Below, one piece after another: positions 27,524 to 36,043 of a DNA stretch of 64,000 nucleotides. This DNA is from DRGT01 sp022567895 (GTDB lineage: Archaea; Thermoproteota; Nitrososphaeria; Nitrososphaerales; Nitrosopumilaceae). The position numbers and the translations under genes were made by a program. The notes beneath the pieces are model-generated. The model made no database searches and was not told the DNA's origin. It was given only the letters and a program-made list of their open reading frames with translations. The stretch is from contig JADFGC010000001.1 of assembly GCA_022567895.1 (NCBI GenBank), forward strand, positions 18,980 through 82,979, given 5' to 3'. Within the stretch, counting starts at the first letter, position 1. Every line of letters starts with the position of its first letter.

Positions 27524-28332
27524 GTTTTGAAATCTTAACTTACGGATTTATGCAAAGAGCAATCATTTCAGGAATAGCAATTGCTATACTTTGTTCTGTT
27601 GTTGGACTGTTTTTGGTTCTAAGACGTTATTCTTTATTTGGTGATGCAATTGCTCATTCTTCATTTGGAGGAATTGCATTAGGATTGATGGCAGGAATTT
27701 ATCCATTATGGACTGCATATGCAGTTTCACTTGGCAGTGCCCTTATAATCACTAGAATTAGAAATAGATTCAAAATTTCAGGAGATGCCTCTGTTGCTAT
27801 TTTACTTTCATCTGGAATTGCAATTGGACTAGTTTTGATTAGTCTTTCTGATGGTTTTACAATTGATATTTTCAGTTTCTTGTTTGGAAGCATACTTTTG
27901 GTAAGCATCGAAGATACTATTCTGATTCTTAGCCTTACAGGCATAATTCTAGTCGTAATTTTGCTTCTTTATCGACAACTAGTCTATTCTACATTCAATG
28001 AAGAGCAAGCCAAAGTTAGTGGAATTCCAGTTGAAAAAATAAACTATCTGATTGTTTTTCTTGCAGGAATTACTGTTGTAACTTCAATTCAACTAGTTGG
28101 CATATTGTTAATTTCCGCACTTTTTGTTATACCAAATGTTACTGCAATAATGTATGGAAGAGGATTCAAACAAACTGCTTTACTTTCAATTTGCTTTGCG
28201 GTATTTTCAGTTGTTGCAGGAATTTTCGTTTCATATGTTTTTGATATTACACCCGCAGGAACTATTGTTTTATTATCAATTAGCATTTTTGGTTTAACTA
28301 TGGTCATGAAATCTATGAACATTATTAAATAG
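27520..28332 (+). CDS. Metal ABC transporter permease (ZnuB-like)
   Basis: A 270-residue integral membrane protein with about eight hydrophobic spans. 'RRYSLFGDAIAHSSFGGIAL' is the conserved cytoplasmic coupling region of the ZnuB/TroC family ('GDAisHa.lpGva.g'). TTG start overlapping the ATPase stop. Completes the substrate-binding/ATPase/permease set for zinc or manganese uptake. Confidence 0.9.
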   Translation: MSFEILTYGFMQRAIISGIAIAILCSVVGLFLVLRRYSLFGDAIAHSSFGGIALGLMAGIYPLWTAYAVSLGSALIITRIRNRFKISGDASVAILLSSGIAIGLVLISLSDGFTIDIFSFLFGSILLVSIEDTILILSLTGIILVVILLLYRQLVYSTFNEEQAKVSGIPVEKINYLIVFLAGITVVTSIQLVGILLISALFVIPNVTAIMYGRGFKQTALLSICFAVFSVVAGIFVSYVFDITPAGTIVLLSISIFGLTMVMKSMNIIK

Positions 28333-28400
28333 GACAACAAGATCCTGGCTATTCTGTTACAATAACAATCAAAGGAACCTCAAGCAGCGAACACATGTAA
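28332..28400 (+). pseudogene. Possible orphan C-terminal coding remnant
   Basis: Immediately after the permease stop one frame reads GQQDPGYSVTITIKGTSSSE followed by HM and TAA, with no start codon after the preceding stop. The strand-like alternation looks like the end of a secreted beta-domain protein. It may be a decayed gene tail or chance; only 22 residues are readable. Confidence 0.25.
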
Positions 28401-28453
28401 TTTTCTAAACTATTTCTTCTTTTTACCATTTTTATTTAAATTTCATTCCAGTT

Positions 28454-29227
28454 TTGTTAAGCTATACATTGTCAGTTAAGGAATATTCTGTCTATCTTAA
28501 TGACCTTCCTAGACATAGTCTTGGGATCGTTTTCTTATGGTTTGGTATTGACAAATTTATCATCCATGAATTTTATCTGACATGGTTTTCTGCAACAGAA
28601 AGGGTAAGAGTTATCCTTCCCTTTCAGGATCTTAGTTCTTCAATTTACGCTATAGGTACAATTGAACTAATATTTGCCGCATTATTATTTGCTGGAGTAA
28701 AGATACGTTGGATTTCTGTTGCTGTAATTCTTTTTCTGTTAGCCATTTTATTGACAGCACAGTATCCGTCTAGCTACCCTCAGGATATTGGTTTACTTGG
28801 TATAGCAGTATTATTGTTTTTAACTAATGGCGTGTGGAAGAAGGCAAAAACAGAGAAATTTTTGAAATTCTTATGGGTAGTACGATTCTCAATAGCTGCA
28901 GTTCTTTTTTTGTGGGCTGCCGACCAGATTATAAATATTGACAGACATGTGGGATGGCTTCAACTCTCCAGCCCTCTAAGCGAAAGTTTAGACGCAAATG
29001 AAGCAAATTCATTTTTAATATCTATTTCTGTAATTGAGATTGTTTTAGGAGTCATGATAGTAATAGGTAAGACTCCTCTAACAAAGTATGCATTAGTGGC
29101 TGTGACAATATTTTTTGTCTTTGCTATTGTGTTATTAGAACCTCCATTAAATAATCACCAAACGATAGGTTTTGTACTTGTAACTGCATGGCTTGCATAT
29201 ATTGCATATAGTAAAAATAAAGTTTAG
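28454..29227 (+). CDS. DoxX-like membrane protein with internal duplication
   Basis: The 257-residue protein has about eight membrane spans arranged as two similar four-helix halves. The first half starts 'HSLGIVFLWFGIDKFI' and ends 'YPQDIGLLGIAVLLFL'. The second starts 'VVRFSIAAVLFLWAADQIIN' and ends 'NNHQTIGFVLVTAWLAY'. Each half resembles a DoxX/DoxD-like four-helix unit. Function unknown; DoxX relatives take part in envelope redox reactions, but no catalytic residues can be named here. Start is TTG at 28454, with another possible TTG five codons later. Confidence 0.7.
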   Translation: MLSYTLSVKEYSVYLNDLPRHSLGIVFLWFGIDKFIIHEFYLTWFSATERVRVILPFQDLSSSIYAIGTIELIFAALLFAGVKIRWISVAVILFLLAILLTAQYPSSYPQDIGLLGIAVLLFLTNGVWKKAKTEKFLKFLWVVRFSIAAVLFLWAADQIINIDRHVGWLQLSSPLSESLDANEANSFLISISVIEIVLGVMIVIGKTPLTKYALVAVTIFFVFAIVLLEPPLNNHQTIGFVLVTAWLAYIAYSKNKV

Positions 29228-29286
29228 AAAATTTACTACAGAATCAAAATTCTAACACAGTATTTTTTGTTGAAAAAAATAAAAGT

Positions 29287-30198
29287 TTAGAGTTTTGGTA
29301 TAACTCTTGACTTTGTAGTTAATACTATTGCGCTGACAATTGCTATTGCAAATGCTACCATGACAATTGGACCAAATTCAGGAACAACTTGGATGTTAAA
29401 GTCATCTGTAAGTGGAGTCGGTAAAGGATTGAATTCGATTCCAACTATTTGTGCAGTTACTTGGTAGTTACCGTTGTCCATAAAGACTGGTCCTGATATC
29501 ATGTATGCTTTAGTTTCACTACTCCCGACCTCTTCAGCTTCCGTTCTGGTAAATGATCCTTCAGAAGGTGTTATTTGGAGTTCTAGATTGCCGTCATGAT
29601 CATGGAACTGTTCACTCCATAGCTCACTGCCATCTTTTGATATCATGACTTTATAGTCTAGATGATCAATTACCATACTTGTCATTTCAGTTCCTTTAAG
29701 CTCATCTGATTTTGCAGTGAATGAGAGAGTAACCATGTCATTTACTGTGTTGTCAAATGGTAACATAGGATCTATATCCAGACCTAAGTATGCACCACTC
29801 ATCATAGCTTCTTCCATTGCCTCTCCAACAATTACAAATCCTGCCATCCATGGGTGAACCATACAGAAGTATTCGTATGTACCAGCTTCCTCAAATGTAA
29901 ATGAGAATGAACTACCGGCTAAAACCAGACTGCTGTCAAAAACACCAGAAGGTCCATCTACAGCATTACCACCTGTTGCTGTATGAGCAGCAGTGTCGTC
30001 ATTTACCCATGTTACGGTATCACCTACGTTAATGCTAACTTCATACGGAAGGAAACATTCGTTGGTGTCATCACATCCTGGAACAGATGCGCCTGGTGCG
30101 TTCTCCACTATCACCTCAGCTGCAAAAGCAGTTGGTACGGTTAATCCACCTACGATAGCAAAAAGTACGAAGAATGAGCCCAATGCTATTGCTTTCAT
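29287..30198 (-). CDS. PEFG-CTERM cupredoxin (plastocyanin-like) surface protein
   Basis: A 303-residue secreted protein. A signal peptide (residues 1-27) is followed by a blue-copper domain with all four type I ligands: H72 ('AAHTATGG'), C112, H115 and M118 ('YFCMVHPWM'). A second beta-sandwich covers about residues 135-270. The C-terminus has 'VPEFG' at 272-276, a hydrophobic span and a basic tail, the thaumarchaeal PEFG-CTERM sorting signal. Such proteins probably shuttle electrons outside the membrane in ammonia oxidisers. A TATA lies about 28 nt before the ATG. Confidence 0.9.
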   Translation of the reverse strand: MKAIALGSFFVLFAIVGGLTVPTAFAAEVIVENAPGASVPGCDDTNECFLPYEVSINVGDTVTWVNDDTAAHTATGGNAVDGPSGVFDSSLVLAGSSFSFTFEEAGTYEYFCMVHPWMAGFVIVGEAMEEAMMSGAYLGLDIDPMLPFDNTVNDMVTLSFTAKSDELKGTEMTSMVIDHLDYKVMISKDGSELWSEQFHDHDGNLELQITPSEGSFTRTEAEEVGSSETKAYMISGPVFMDNGNYQVTAQIVGIEFNPLPTPLTDDFNIQVVPEFGPIVMVAFAIAIVSAIVLTTKSRVIPKL

Positions 30199-30389
30199 TG
30201 GTAATGAATCATGATGGGGTACATAAAAACCTCTCTTGAATTTTTAATCCAAGTTCTAATATTAATACAAAAAATTTCAAAACTCTGTGTTTTTGAATTG
30301 ACATTGCGTCATTTGAGTTTCAATTTTAACTTCAGATTTGATAATTCCATCGTATACTTAAATAAGGAAATTCAACCAATGATAAATGA

Positions 30390-32060
30390 TTGTTGTATAA
30401 ATTACTATTATTCTTGACATTAGTTGGAATTTTTTCTATTCCCATCTCTGTTGACGAAGTATTTGGTCATGGTGGAGGAGGAGATGTAGCCCCACCTGTA
30501 AGCTTTCAAGGTAAAGATGTCACTGTTAGTACAACGTTTAGTCCAGCCGATATAACGGTAGGCGAAGTCGATAAAGCAACTATTTCCCTGAGGTTTTTTG
30601 ATGCAACACTAGATGAAAATATCAACGACGTGACATACCAAATTGAACTTTGGAGAGGTGAAGATCTACTTGCAAGAAACATATTCTTTGATGTAGATGG
30701 CGAATTAAACATTGACATCAAGCCAATTTCTGATTGTTCAGAAAAACTATTATGGAAATGTACAAAATATTATGGCGAAATACATCCTATAGCTGGTGGA
30801 CTTTATACGTTTGGTGCAAGCAATCCTCAAATTAAAGGTCCAATTTTTGTCAATGGTGGATTATATTACCTTAAAGTAGACATCATTGGTGCTACTAGTC
30901 CACAAACACTTTTGGCCGACCCATTATTCTTTGAGCTCTTTGTAAGTATAGCAGAAGAATTTGATTTCAAAATTCCAACAGCGCAAGCTGAACCGATTCC
31001 AGTTGTAATAAAAACATATTACGATGATGTATCAAACTTTCAATTCGAAAATTCTGATAATTCAATTTCATTTGATATGCCTTTCAATTGGGATCCAAAT
31101 TATATTTCGCAAGTTCAGGTAGTTCATGAAGAAATCAAAGTTCCAAAAAGCTTTTCTCCATACAAAGAAGGGAGTACATTCAACGGATTTGTTGATGGAG
31201 TTCAGGTAGACAGTAGAGTCATAATAATAGATCCATTTTCAGATCAAAATAATAATATTGTTCACTTTATGGTTTCACAAAAAGAATTAAAACGAATCAA
31301 CGACGTGTTGGGCCCAAGTCATTATGACAAGACAACTATGCTTTTCAAACTAGTACCACAAGGAGAACTTCAAAAAAAATCCATCGAGATTAAATTCGAT
31401 TCAGGCGCAATTGTAAAAATTGCATGGGATAGCAGTTTAGGTGCAGGAGATGAAATTCCATTCGAATTTACATTCTTTAATGAAAATGGGAATCTATTGA
31501 AGGATATCCGTTATGGATACAGCGTCATTGACGAGAGTGACATTGAACTCATTACAAACGTGGGAAATGATCCTACCAACCCCGGTATAATGGCGATGGA
31601 GGGAATCGACACTCAGAAAATAACTCTACCCTCTAAGGATCTTTATAGAATGAAAGTATTGATTCTTGGACAAGGCATCAGTAATGTTATGACCTATGCA
31701 GGAATTGGTTCAGGAATTATTGAAGTAGGACCTGGTGTTCCATCATCTCTACCACCAACTCCAAAACCTGAAACACCAACGCTACCTAGTGTTAAAGTAC
31801 CAAGTTGGATTCAAACGACTGCAGGATTTTGGGTAGATGGATTTTCATCTGATGGTGAATTTGTTAACGCAATAGAATTTCTAATTAATGAAAGAGTAAT
31901 TGTAATTCCTCCAACTGTATCTGATGGAGAGACAGCAGCTGAAATTCCTTCATGGATTAAAACTACTACAGGGTATTGGGTAGATGGATTTACTTCTGAT
32001 AAAGAATTTGTAACCGCAATTCAGTGGTTGATCGAAAATGATATTATGAGGATTACCTAG
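30390..32060 (+). CDS. Secreted beta-domain protein with two C-terminal PSWI repeats
   Basis: The 556-residue protein has a signal peptide (LYKLLLFLTLVGIFSIPIS) then 'HGGGGD'. Beta-sandwich domains cover about residues 40-190 and 360-455. The first resembles the second domain of the divergent cupredoxin ('DVDGELNIDIKP', 'GPIFVNGGLYYLKVDIIG'). A Pro/Thr linker leads to two tandem repeats of about 40 residues starting 'PSWIQTTAGFWVDGF' and 'PSWIKTTTGYWVDGF'. Such repeats recur in thaumarchaeal secreted proteins and in the gene at 34271. Function unknown; cell surface likely. Starts at TTG. Confidence 0.75.
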   Translation: MLYKLLLFLTLVGIFSIPISVDEVFGHGGGGDVAPPVSFQGKDVTVSTTFSPADITVGEVDKATISLRFFDATLDENINDVTYQIELWRGEDLLARNIFFDVDGELNIDIKPISDCSEKLLWKCTKYYGEIHPIAGGLYTFGASNPQIKGPIFVNGGLYYLKVDIIGATSPQTLLADPLFFELFVSIAEEFDFKIPTAQAEPIPVVIKTYYDDVSNFQFENSDNSISFDMPFNWDPNYISQVQVVHEEIKVPKSFSPYKEGSTFNGFVDGVQVDSRVIIIDPFSDQNNNIVHFMVSQKELKRINDVLGPSHYDKTTMLFKLVPQGELQKKSIEIKFDSGAIVKIAWDSSLGAGDEIPFEFTFFNENGNLLKDIRYGYSVIDESDIELITNVGNDPTNPGIMAMEGIDTQKITLPSKDLYRMKVLILGQGISNVMTYAGIGSGIIEVGPGVPSSLPPTPKPETPTLPSVKVPSWIQTTAGFWVDGFSSDGEFVNAIEFLINERVIVIPPTVSDGETAAEIPSWIKTTTGYWVDGFTSDKEFVTAIQWLIENDIMRIT

Positions 32061-32071
32061 GAGTTTGTAAA

Positions 32072-32278
32072 ATGAGAGACATTAACGATATCATGCCAAA
32101 AATTCCAAACATGAAGTGGGGTGCTTTGATGAACAAATCACCAACTGATAAAAAGATAGATCACATGAACAAAATTTTTCCTCCAAATGGAAAATGGCAT
32201 ACAGTATTTGAGGAAAAAGATCAGATCCATATTGATGGAAAAAGAATCTGGAAAAAAGATCCAAAGTCATGGACATAA
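32072..32278 (+). CDS. Small basic hypothetical protein (68 aa)
   Basis: ATG start 11 nt after the preceding gene, with a GGAGTTTG ribosome-binding site. Basic, Trp-containing, no cysteines or membrane span ('IPNMKWGALMNKSPTDKK', 'FPPNGKWHTVFEEKDQ'). Codon use looks like its neighbours. Not recognised. Confidence 0.55.
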   Translation: MRDINDIMPKIPNMKWGALMNKSPTDKKIDHMNKIFPPNGKWHTVFEEKDQIHIDGKRIWKKDPKSWT

Positions 32279-32333
32279 ACAAATTCCTTGATAAAAATAT
32301 TATTATACAAATCTACAGCAAGCTTTTCAATTA

Positions 32334-33101
32334 ATGTTTCCTTTACGAGATGAAAATCCACATCCTCCAGGCTTTAAGCCAATACTAACAATTCTTCTAA
32401 TCATAATCAATGTAGCAGTATTTCTCTACGAAGTAGCATTTACTGGACAATTTTGGGAGTTTAGCAATGAAAGAGCAGCAGAGTTATTTTTTGATTGGGG
32501 AGCTGTACCAACTTGCATAACTGGTTCTTCATCATTTATCTCGTTAGGTGGAGGACAACAATACCCATGTCCTGACATGCCATATGTTTCTCTAATCAGT
32601 TCAATGTTTCTTCATGGAGGTTTATTGCATCTTGGAGGAAACATGTGGTTTTTGTGGATTTTTGGTGACAACATTGAGCTAAAGTTTGGACGAGTTAAGT
32701 TTCTTGGAGTTTACTTGCTTTGGGGAATAGTTGCAGGACTTGCACACGTCTATTTTGATCCTGCTAGCTCAATTCCTGCAGTTGGTGCATCTGGCGCAAT
32801 TTCAGGAGTTTTAGGTGCTTATCTTGCTCTATTTCCAAAAGCACGAATCATGACATTCATGATGTTAGGATTCTTTTGGAGAATGATGCACATTCAAGCA
32901 AGATGGTTCTTGCCATTTTGGTTGGTGTTTCAAAACATTCTTCCATTCTTTATTGGCGGTTTTGGTATTGCAGGTGGAGGAGTTGCATACATGGCACACA
33001 TTGGAGGATTTGTAATTGGTCTTGCGTTTGGCTACATGTACAAAAAAACTCATAGCTCAGATTTTACTTATGGAACAAGATACGGATGGAGAGGAGACTA
33101 G
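32334..33101 (+). CDS. Rhomboid-family intramembrane serine protease
   Basis: The 255-residue protein has six or seven membrane spans. The catalytic dyad is visible: S153 in 'GASGAISG' and H222 in 'AHIGGF'. The oxyanion-region 'HGGLLHLGGNMWFLW' (residues 94-108) is also intact. A loop with two cysteines (C61, C79) lies outside the first span. Rhomboids cut membrane-anchored proteins within or near the bilayer. Convergent with ferritin; the two share the CTAG at their stop codons. Confidence 0.93.
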   Translation: MFPLRDENPHPPGFKPILTILLIIINVAVFLYEVAFTGQFWEFSNERAAELFFDWGAVPTCITGSSSFISLGGGQQYPCPDMPYVSLISSMFLHGGLLHLGGNMWFLWIFGDNIELKFGRVKFLGVYLLWGIVAGLAHVYFDPASSIPAVGASGAISGVLGAYLALFPKARIMTFMMLGFFWRMMHIQARWFLPFWLVFQNILPFFIGGFGIAGGGVAYMAHIGGFVIGLAFGYMYKKTHSSDFTYGTRYGWRGD

Positions 33102-33610
33102 TTCGCAGCTGGAGCTTCAGCACCCATACTAGCTAATGATTTGTCAATCTCATTAATTGCTAGTTTGTCTCTGCCAATCAGATTAAACTTTTGTAGAATG
33201 GTTTCAAATTTTGTTTCTTCATGGACTTGTTCTTTTACAAACCATTGAAGAAAATCAAATGAGCTGTGATCTTTTTCTTTTTGTGCAATTTCAACCATTT
33301 TATGAATTGATTTTGTAACAGCTTGTTCGTTTTTTAGAGCAATTTTAAAGAGAGATTCAAAAGATTGGAAAGATTTTGGTGGTGGTTTAATTGCTGGAAT
33401 TATTGCTTCAACACCTAGTCCGTTTAAGAAATGAACAATTTTCAACATGTGTTGTCTTTCTTCATCTGCTTGTAAAGAGAAGAAATTTGCAGCTCCCTCA
33501 TATCCAGTAATTTCAGCCCACGATGCCATAGACAAATAGTAATTTGATGCAAAACCTTCCAAAGTAATTTGATCATTCAATAATTTTTTCATTCGTTGGG
33601 AGATTTTCAT
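33098..33610 (-). CDS. Ferritin (non-haem iron storage)
   Basis: A 170-residue four-helix protein. Ferroxidase-centre ligands E18 ('TLEGFASNYYL'), E51 and H54 ('ADEERQHML') and a later glutamate pair ('QVHEETKFE') match FtnA-type ferritins. It oxidises and stores iron inside a 24-mer shell. The short Ala/Pro-rich C-terminal tail is unusual but unremarkable. Stop codon overlaps that of the rhomboid gene. Confidence 0.92.
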   Translation of the reverse strand: MKISQRMKKLLNDQITLEGFASNYYLSMASWAEITGYEGAANFFSLQADEERQHMLKIVHFLNGLGVEAIIPAIKPPPKSFQSFESLFKIALKNEQAVTKSIHKMVEIAQKEKDHSSFDFLQWFVKEQVHEETKFETILQKFNLIGRDKLAINEIDKSLASMGAEAPAAN

Positions 33611-33648
33611 CTTGAAACCATTGTTTATTACTTAATTAAATATGCTTC

Positions 33649-33834
33649 TCAATTTACATGTGGGAGCTTTTCTAACTCCTTCTCAAAACTATCTTTAAAA
33701 CAATCCAAATGAGTTTGCTCGTCTGTATCATAATTACATTTATTGCAACTATATTGAATTGGTTTGTCACAAAATGAACAAGACTTTGTTATCTCTAGAT
33801 CATTACCACATTTTCTACATGATTCGTTTCTCAT
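33649..33834 (-). CDS. Small multi-CxxC zinc-binding protein (61 aa)
   Basis: Cysteine pairs C6/C9, C19/C22 and C30/C33, plus H42 and C45, indicate two zinc sites. The rest is a charged C-terminal helix. Structure resembles a double zinc ribbon. No function can be assigned. Upstream of ferritin on the same strand (38 nt gap), possibly co-transcribed. Confidence 0.65.
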   Translation of the reverse strand: MRNESCRKCGNDLEITKSCSFCDKPIQYSCNKCNYDTDEQTHLDCFKDSFEKELEKLPHVN

Positions 33835-33964
33835 GAAAAATAATCGTGAAAATTATTCTTTTAAACCCTATGAAAATTAGACTAGTCTAATTAGTTTGCA
33901 CTAATTTTTGCAGCGTAATATTCTATCTTTAAAGAATAAATCATGCAATAGCTTGTAACAATTC

Positions 33965-34141
33965 ATGCCATTAGTTACAGTCTCAATGTATCCAGGACGG
34001 ACACAAGAACAAAAAAATGAGTTTGCAAAAGCAATCACAAAGTCAGCTGTTGAAATTCTAAAGACAAAAGAACAACACGTTATAGTTGTTTTCGAGGACA
34101 ATCCCAAAGAAAACTGGTTCGTAGCGGGAAATCAACTATAA
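33965..34141 (+). CDS. 4-Oxalocrotonate tautomerase-like enzyme (58 aa)
   Basis: A complete small gene starting ATG-CCA, so Pro1 of the mature chain is the catalytic base of the tautomerase superfamily. The sequence follows the 4-OT pattern along its whole length: 'YPGRTQEQKNEFAKAIT' with Arg11, then 'VIVVFED' and 'NWFVAG' with the active-site Phe50. The second catalytic arginine of 4-OT (Arg39) is replaced by Ile, so the natural substrate probably differs. A TATA (CTTTAAAG, about 33927-33934) sits one spacing upstream, giving a nearly leaderless transcript. Confidence 0.85.
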   Translation: MPLVTVSMYPGRTQEQKNEFAKAITKSAVEILKTKEQHVIVVFEDNPKENWFVAGNQL

Positions 34142-34270
34142 ACCATCTTTTTATTTTGTATCAAAAAGTATAATCTAACAGAACTTTTTGACATTATATT
34201 GTTAGTTAGTTTTTGTTTAATTTTTTGGTTATTATATTATCAGTATTCTGTTAACAGTTCGTATCAAATG

Positions 34271-34948
34271 TTAAACTCGAATAATTCCATGATTGATTAA
34301 CCATTCAAGAGCTGTTGCAAACTCATCGTCTGAGGTTTTGCCGTTCACCCAAAACTCTGCATTCATCTTGATCCAAATTGGGATCTCTGCTGCAGCTTCT
34401 CCTTCGGGAGCCTCAGCATATGGTATTGTAATTATTTCCTGTTGTACTAGATATTCAATTACCTGAACAAATCCCGAATCATCAATTTGATCAGATATCC
34501 AAAATTCAGCTACTTGTTTGATCCAGCTTGGAATATTTGTTTTAGATTTAGGTGGCTCTGCTACTTGTGGTGGATTAATAGTTCCAATTGTAATGGTTGT
34601 CTGAGCTGTTTGCGATGCATCACTGGCTGTTATTGTATAAGTTCCATGTTCTAATCCGTTGGGAACTATCCATGTAGTTGAAAAGTCTCCTGCACCAGTT
34701 TTGAAGGTAGAAACTTTGGTTATTTCTTCTCCAGCTGAAGAAGTTATTTGAATAGAAATCGAATATGATTGAGCTCCTTGACCTCTTATAGTTACCATGT
34801 CTCCATAATTGTATGAAGACTTGTTAGTTGACACTGACATTGGTTCTTGTGTTTGCTGATGATATGGAGCAAATACAGGAGGTATCAATGAAATTCCAAT
34901 TGCAACAAACAATGATACAAAGATGATACATACGATTGTTTTCTTCAT
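34271..34948 (-). CDS. Secreted Ig-like protein with two C-terminal PSWI-type repeats
   Basis: The 225-residue protein has a signal peptide (TIVCIIFVSLFVAIGISLI) and one Ig-like/bacterial macroglobulin-type beta domain ('MSVSTNKSSYNYGDMVTIRG', residues 37-56 onwards). Two tandem repeats starting 'IPSWIKQVAEFWISDQ' and 'IPIWIKMNAEFWVNGK' end the protein, the second finishing 'ALEWLINHGIIRV'. The same repeat unit ends the protein at 30390. Probably on the cell surface; function unknown. Confidence 0.75.
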   Translation of the reverse strand: MKKTIVCIIFVSLFVAIGISLIPPVFAPYHQQTQEPMSVSTNKSSYNYGDMVTIRGQGAQSYSISIQITSSAGEEITKVSTFKTGAGDFSTTWIVPNGLEHGTYTITASDASQTAQTTITIGTINPPQVAEPPKSKTNIPSWIKQVAEFWISDQIDDSGFVQVIEYLVQQEIITIPYAEAPEGEAAAEIPIWIKMNAEFWVNGKTSDDEFATALEWLINHGIIRV

Positions 34949-35032
34949 GATTACATTAAGTGCCCGTTTTAGATAAATTCGATCTTGAATTAAAGAGGAT
35001 TTTTCTGATTAACAGTTGGTATCAAATGCTAA

Positions 35033-35479
35033 TCAAGGACTCATCATTTCTGAACCCATCATCTTCTTCATCATCTCCATCGACTCTTGATTTTCGGTCA
35101 TGTGTCCCATCATTTGTAATCTTAAATCTGGGTCATTCATCATAACTGACATCATTTCCATCATAAAGTCATGATTTTCTCTCATGGCAGTGGACATCTC
35201 TTCGACGTGTTTTGGATCATGTACCATCCATTGGTTCATCTGTTCTGGATTTTTCGCCATGTAGTCCATCGCCTGATCATGGAACTGTTCATCTTGCATC
35301 ATCGTTTCCATCCAATTTGCCATCATCTTGGGATTTTGAGACATCATTTGATCAAAGATTTCTTGGTTTGCAAACTTCATAGTGCTAGGATTGTATGTGT
35401 TGGAAAATATAGCATAACTCACACCAATTCCTACAAAAAATACCCCAATAACAATTCCGATCCAGATTTGTTGGTTCAA
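35033..35479 (-). CDS. Membrane-anchored methionine-rich protein, candidate copper binder
   Basis: A 148-residue protein with an N-terminal span (IWIGIVIGVFFVGIGVSYAI) and an outside domain holding 30 further methionines, many as MM pairs, plus several His ('FHDQ', 'MVHDPKHVEEM', 'MMGHM'). Methionine clusters in extracytoplasmic proteins commonly bind Cu(I). Copper demand is high in ammonia oxidisers, so copper handling is a reasonable inference. The domain should be helical. Transcribed alone. Confidence 0.65.
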   Translation of the reverse strand: MNQQIWIGIVIGVFFVGIGVSYAIFSNTYNPSTMKFANQEIFDQMMSQNPKMMANWMETMMQDEQFHDQAMDYMAKNPEQMNQWMVHDPKHVEEMSTAMRENHDFMMEMMSVMMNDPDLRLQMMGHMTENQESMEMMKKMMGSEMMSP

Positions 35480-35568
35480 GAGTATTATTACAACATACTA
35501 AGAATTAAGAATGTTCTAGGGATATTGATTTACATATAATTTTAAAGACTGGGCTCATCTAAAAAGAC

Positions 35569-35961
35569 GTGGCGACGAAAATAACAACCATGAAGAAGAA
35601 AGTATCGGAAATAATTGTGATAGCTGGTATGGTATTACTATTGACTTACATTACCGATGCTGCTGTAGGTCAGGGCGAAACTGGGTTTTTGCCAATGAGT
35701 GAAAAAGAAAGAGGAATGATTTTTGGTTTATCAACAATAATACTATTCTTTGCTGCTTTTGGTGTTGGGTTTCATGAAAAAAGTGCAATGACTACCATCT
35801 TGCTAATTGTAGGTGGAGCATTGATAGGAACATCCGTGTTAGTTGCTTCATTAATGGCTGAAGGTGGACTAGCTACAATTTCTGGTTCCTTTCTAGGTGT
35901 AATTATAGTTGGATACATCATCATGGGACTTGGAATAATTAGAGTAGTTCAGAAAAAATAG
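35569..35961 (+). CDS. Four-span membrane protein of unknown function
   Basis: The 130-residue protein has four hydrophobic segments (about residues 12-30, 48-64, 71-91, 98-124) with short polar loops. The GTG at 35569 lies exactly one TATA spacing after AATTTTAAAG (35538-35547), so translation is probably leaderless. No motif is recognised. Confidence 0.6.
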   Translation: MATKITTMKKKVSEIIVIAGMVLLLTYITDAAVGQGETGFLPMSEKERGMIFGLSTIILFFAAFGVGFHEKSAMTTILLIVGGALIGTSVLVASLMAEGGLATISGSFLGVIIVGYIIMGLGIIRVVQKK

Positions 35962-36012
35962 TTTGTTCATAAAAAATCCTATCAAATTTTTCATTTCGGG
36001 ATCCCTACGTAT

Positions 36013-36022
36013 CTTTTTATTT
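36013..36022 (+). promoter_or_regulatory. TATA box of the nitrilase-family gene
   Basis: CTTTTTATTT is centred 26 nt before the ATG at 36044 and thereby fixes the start codon; an upstream in-frame extension would be untranscribed. Confidence 0.5.
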
Positions 36023-36043
36023 TGTACCAACTTATCGAAGTTT

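Noticed and set aside
33098..33101. Shared CTAG at the stop codons of rhomboid and ferritin genes as a regulatory device.
   Set aside because: CTAG naturally contains a stop on each strand, so convergent genes packed end to end easily share it.
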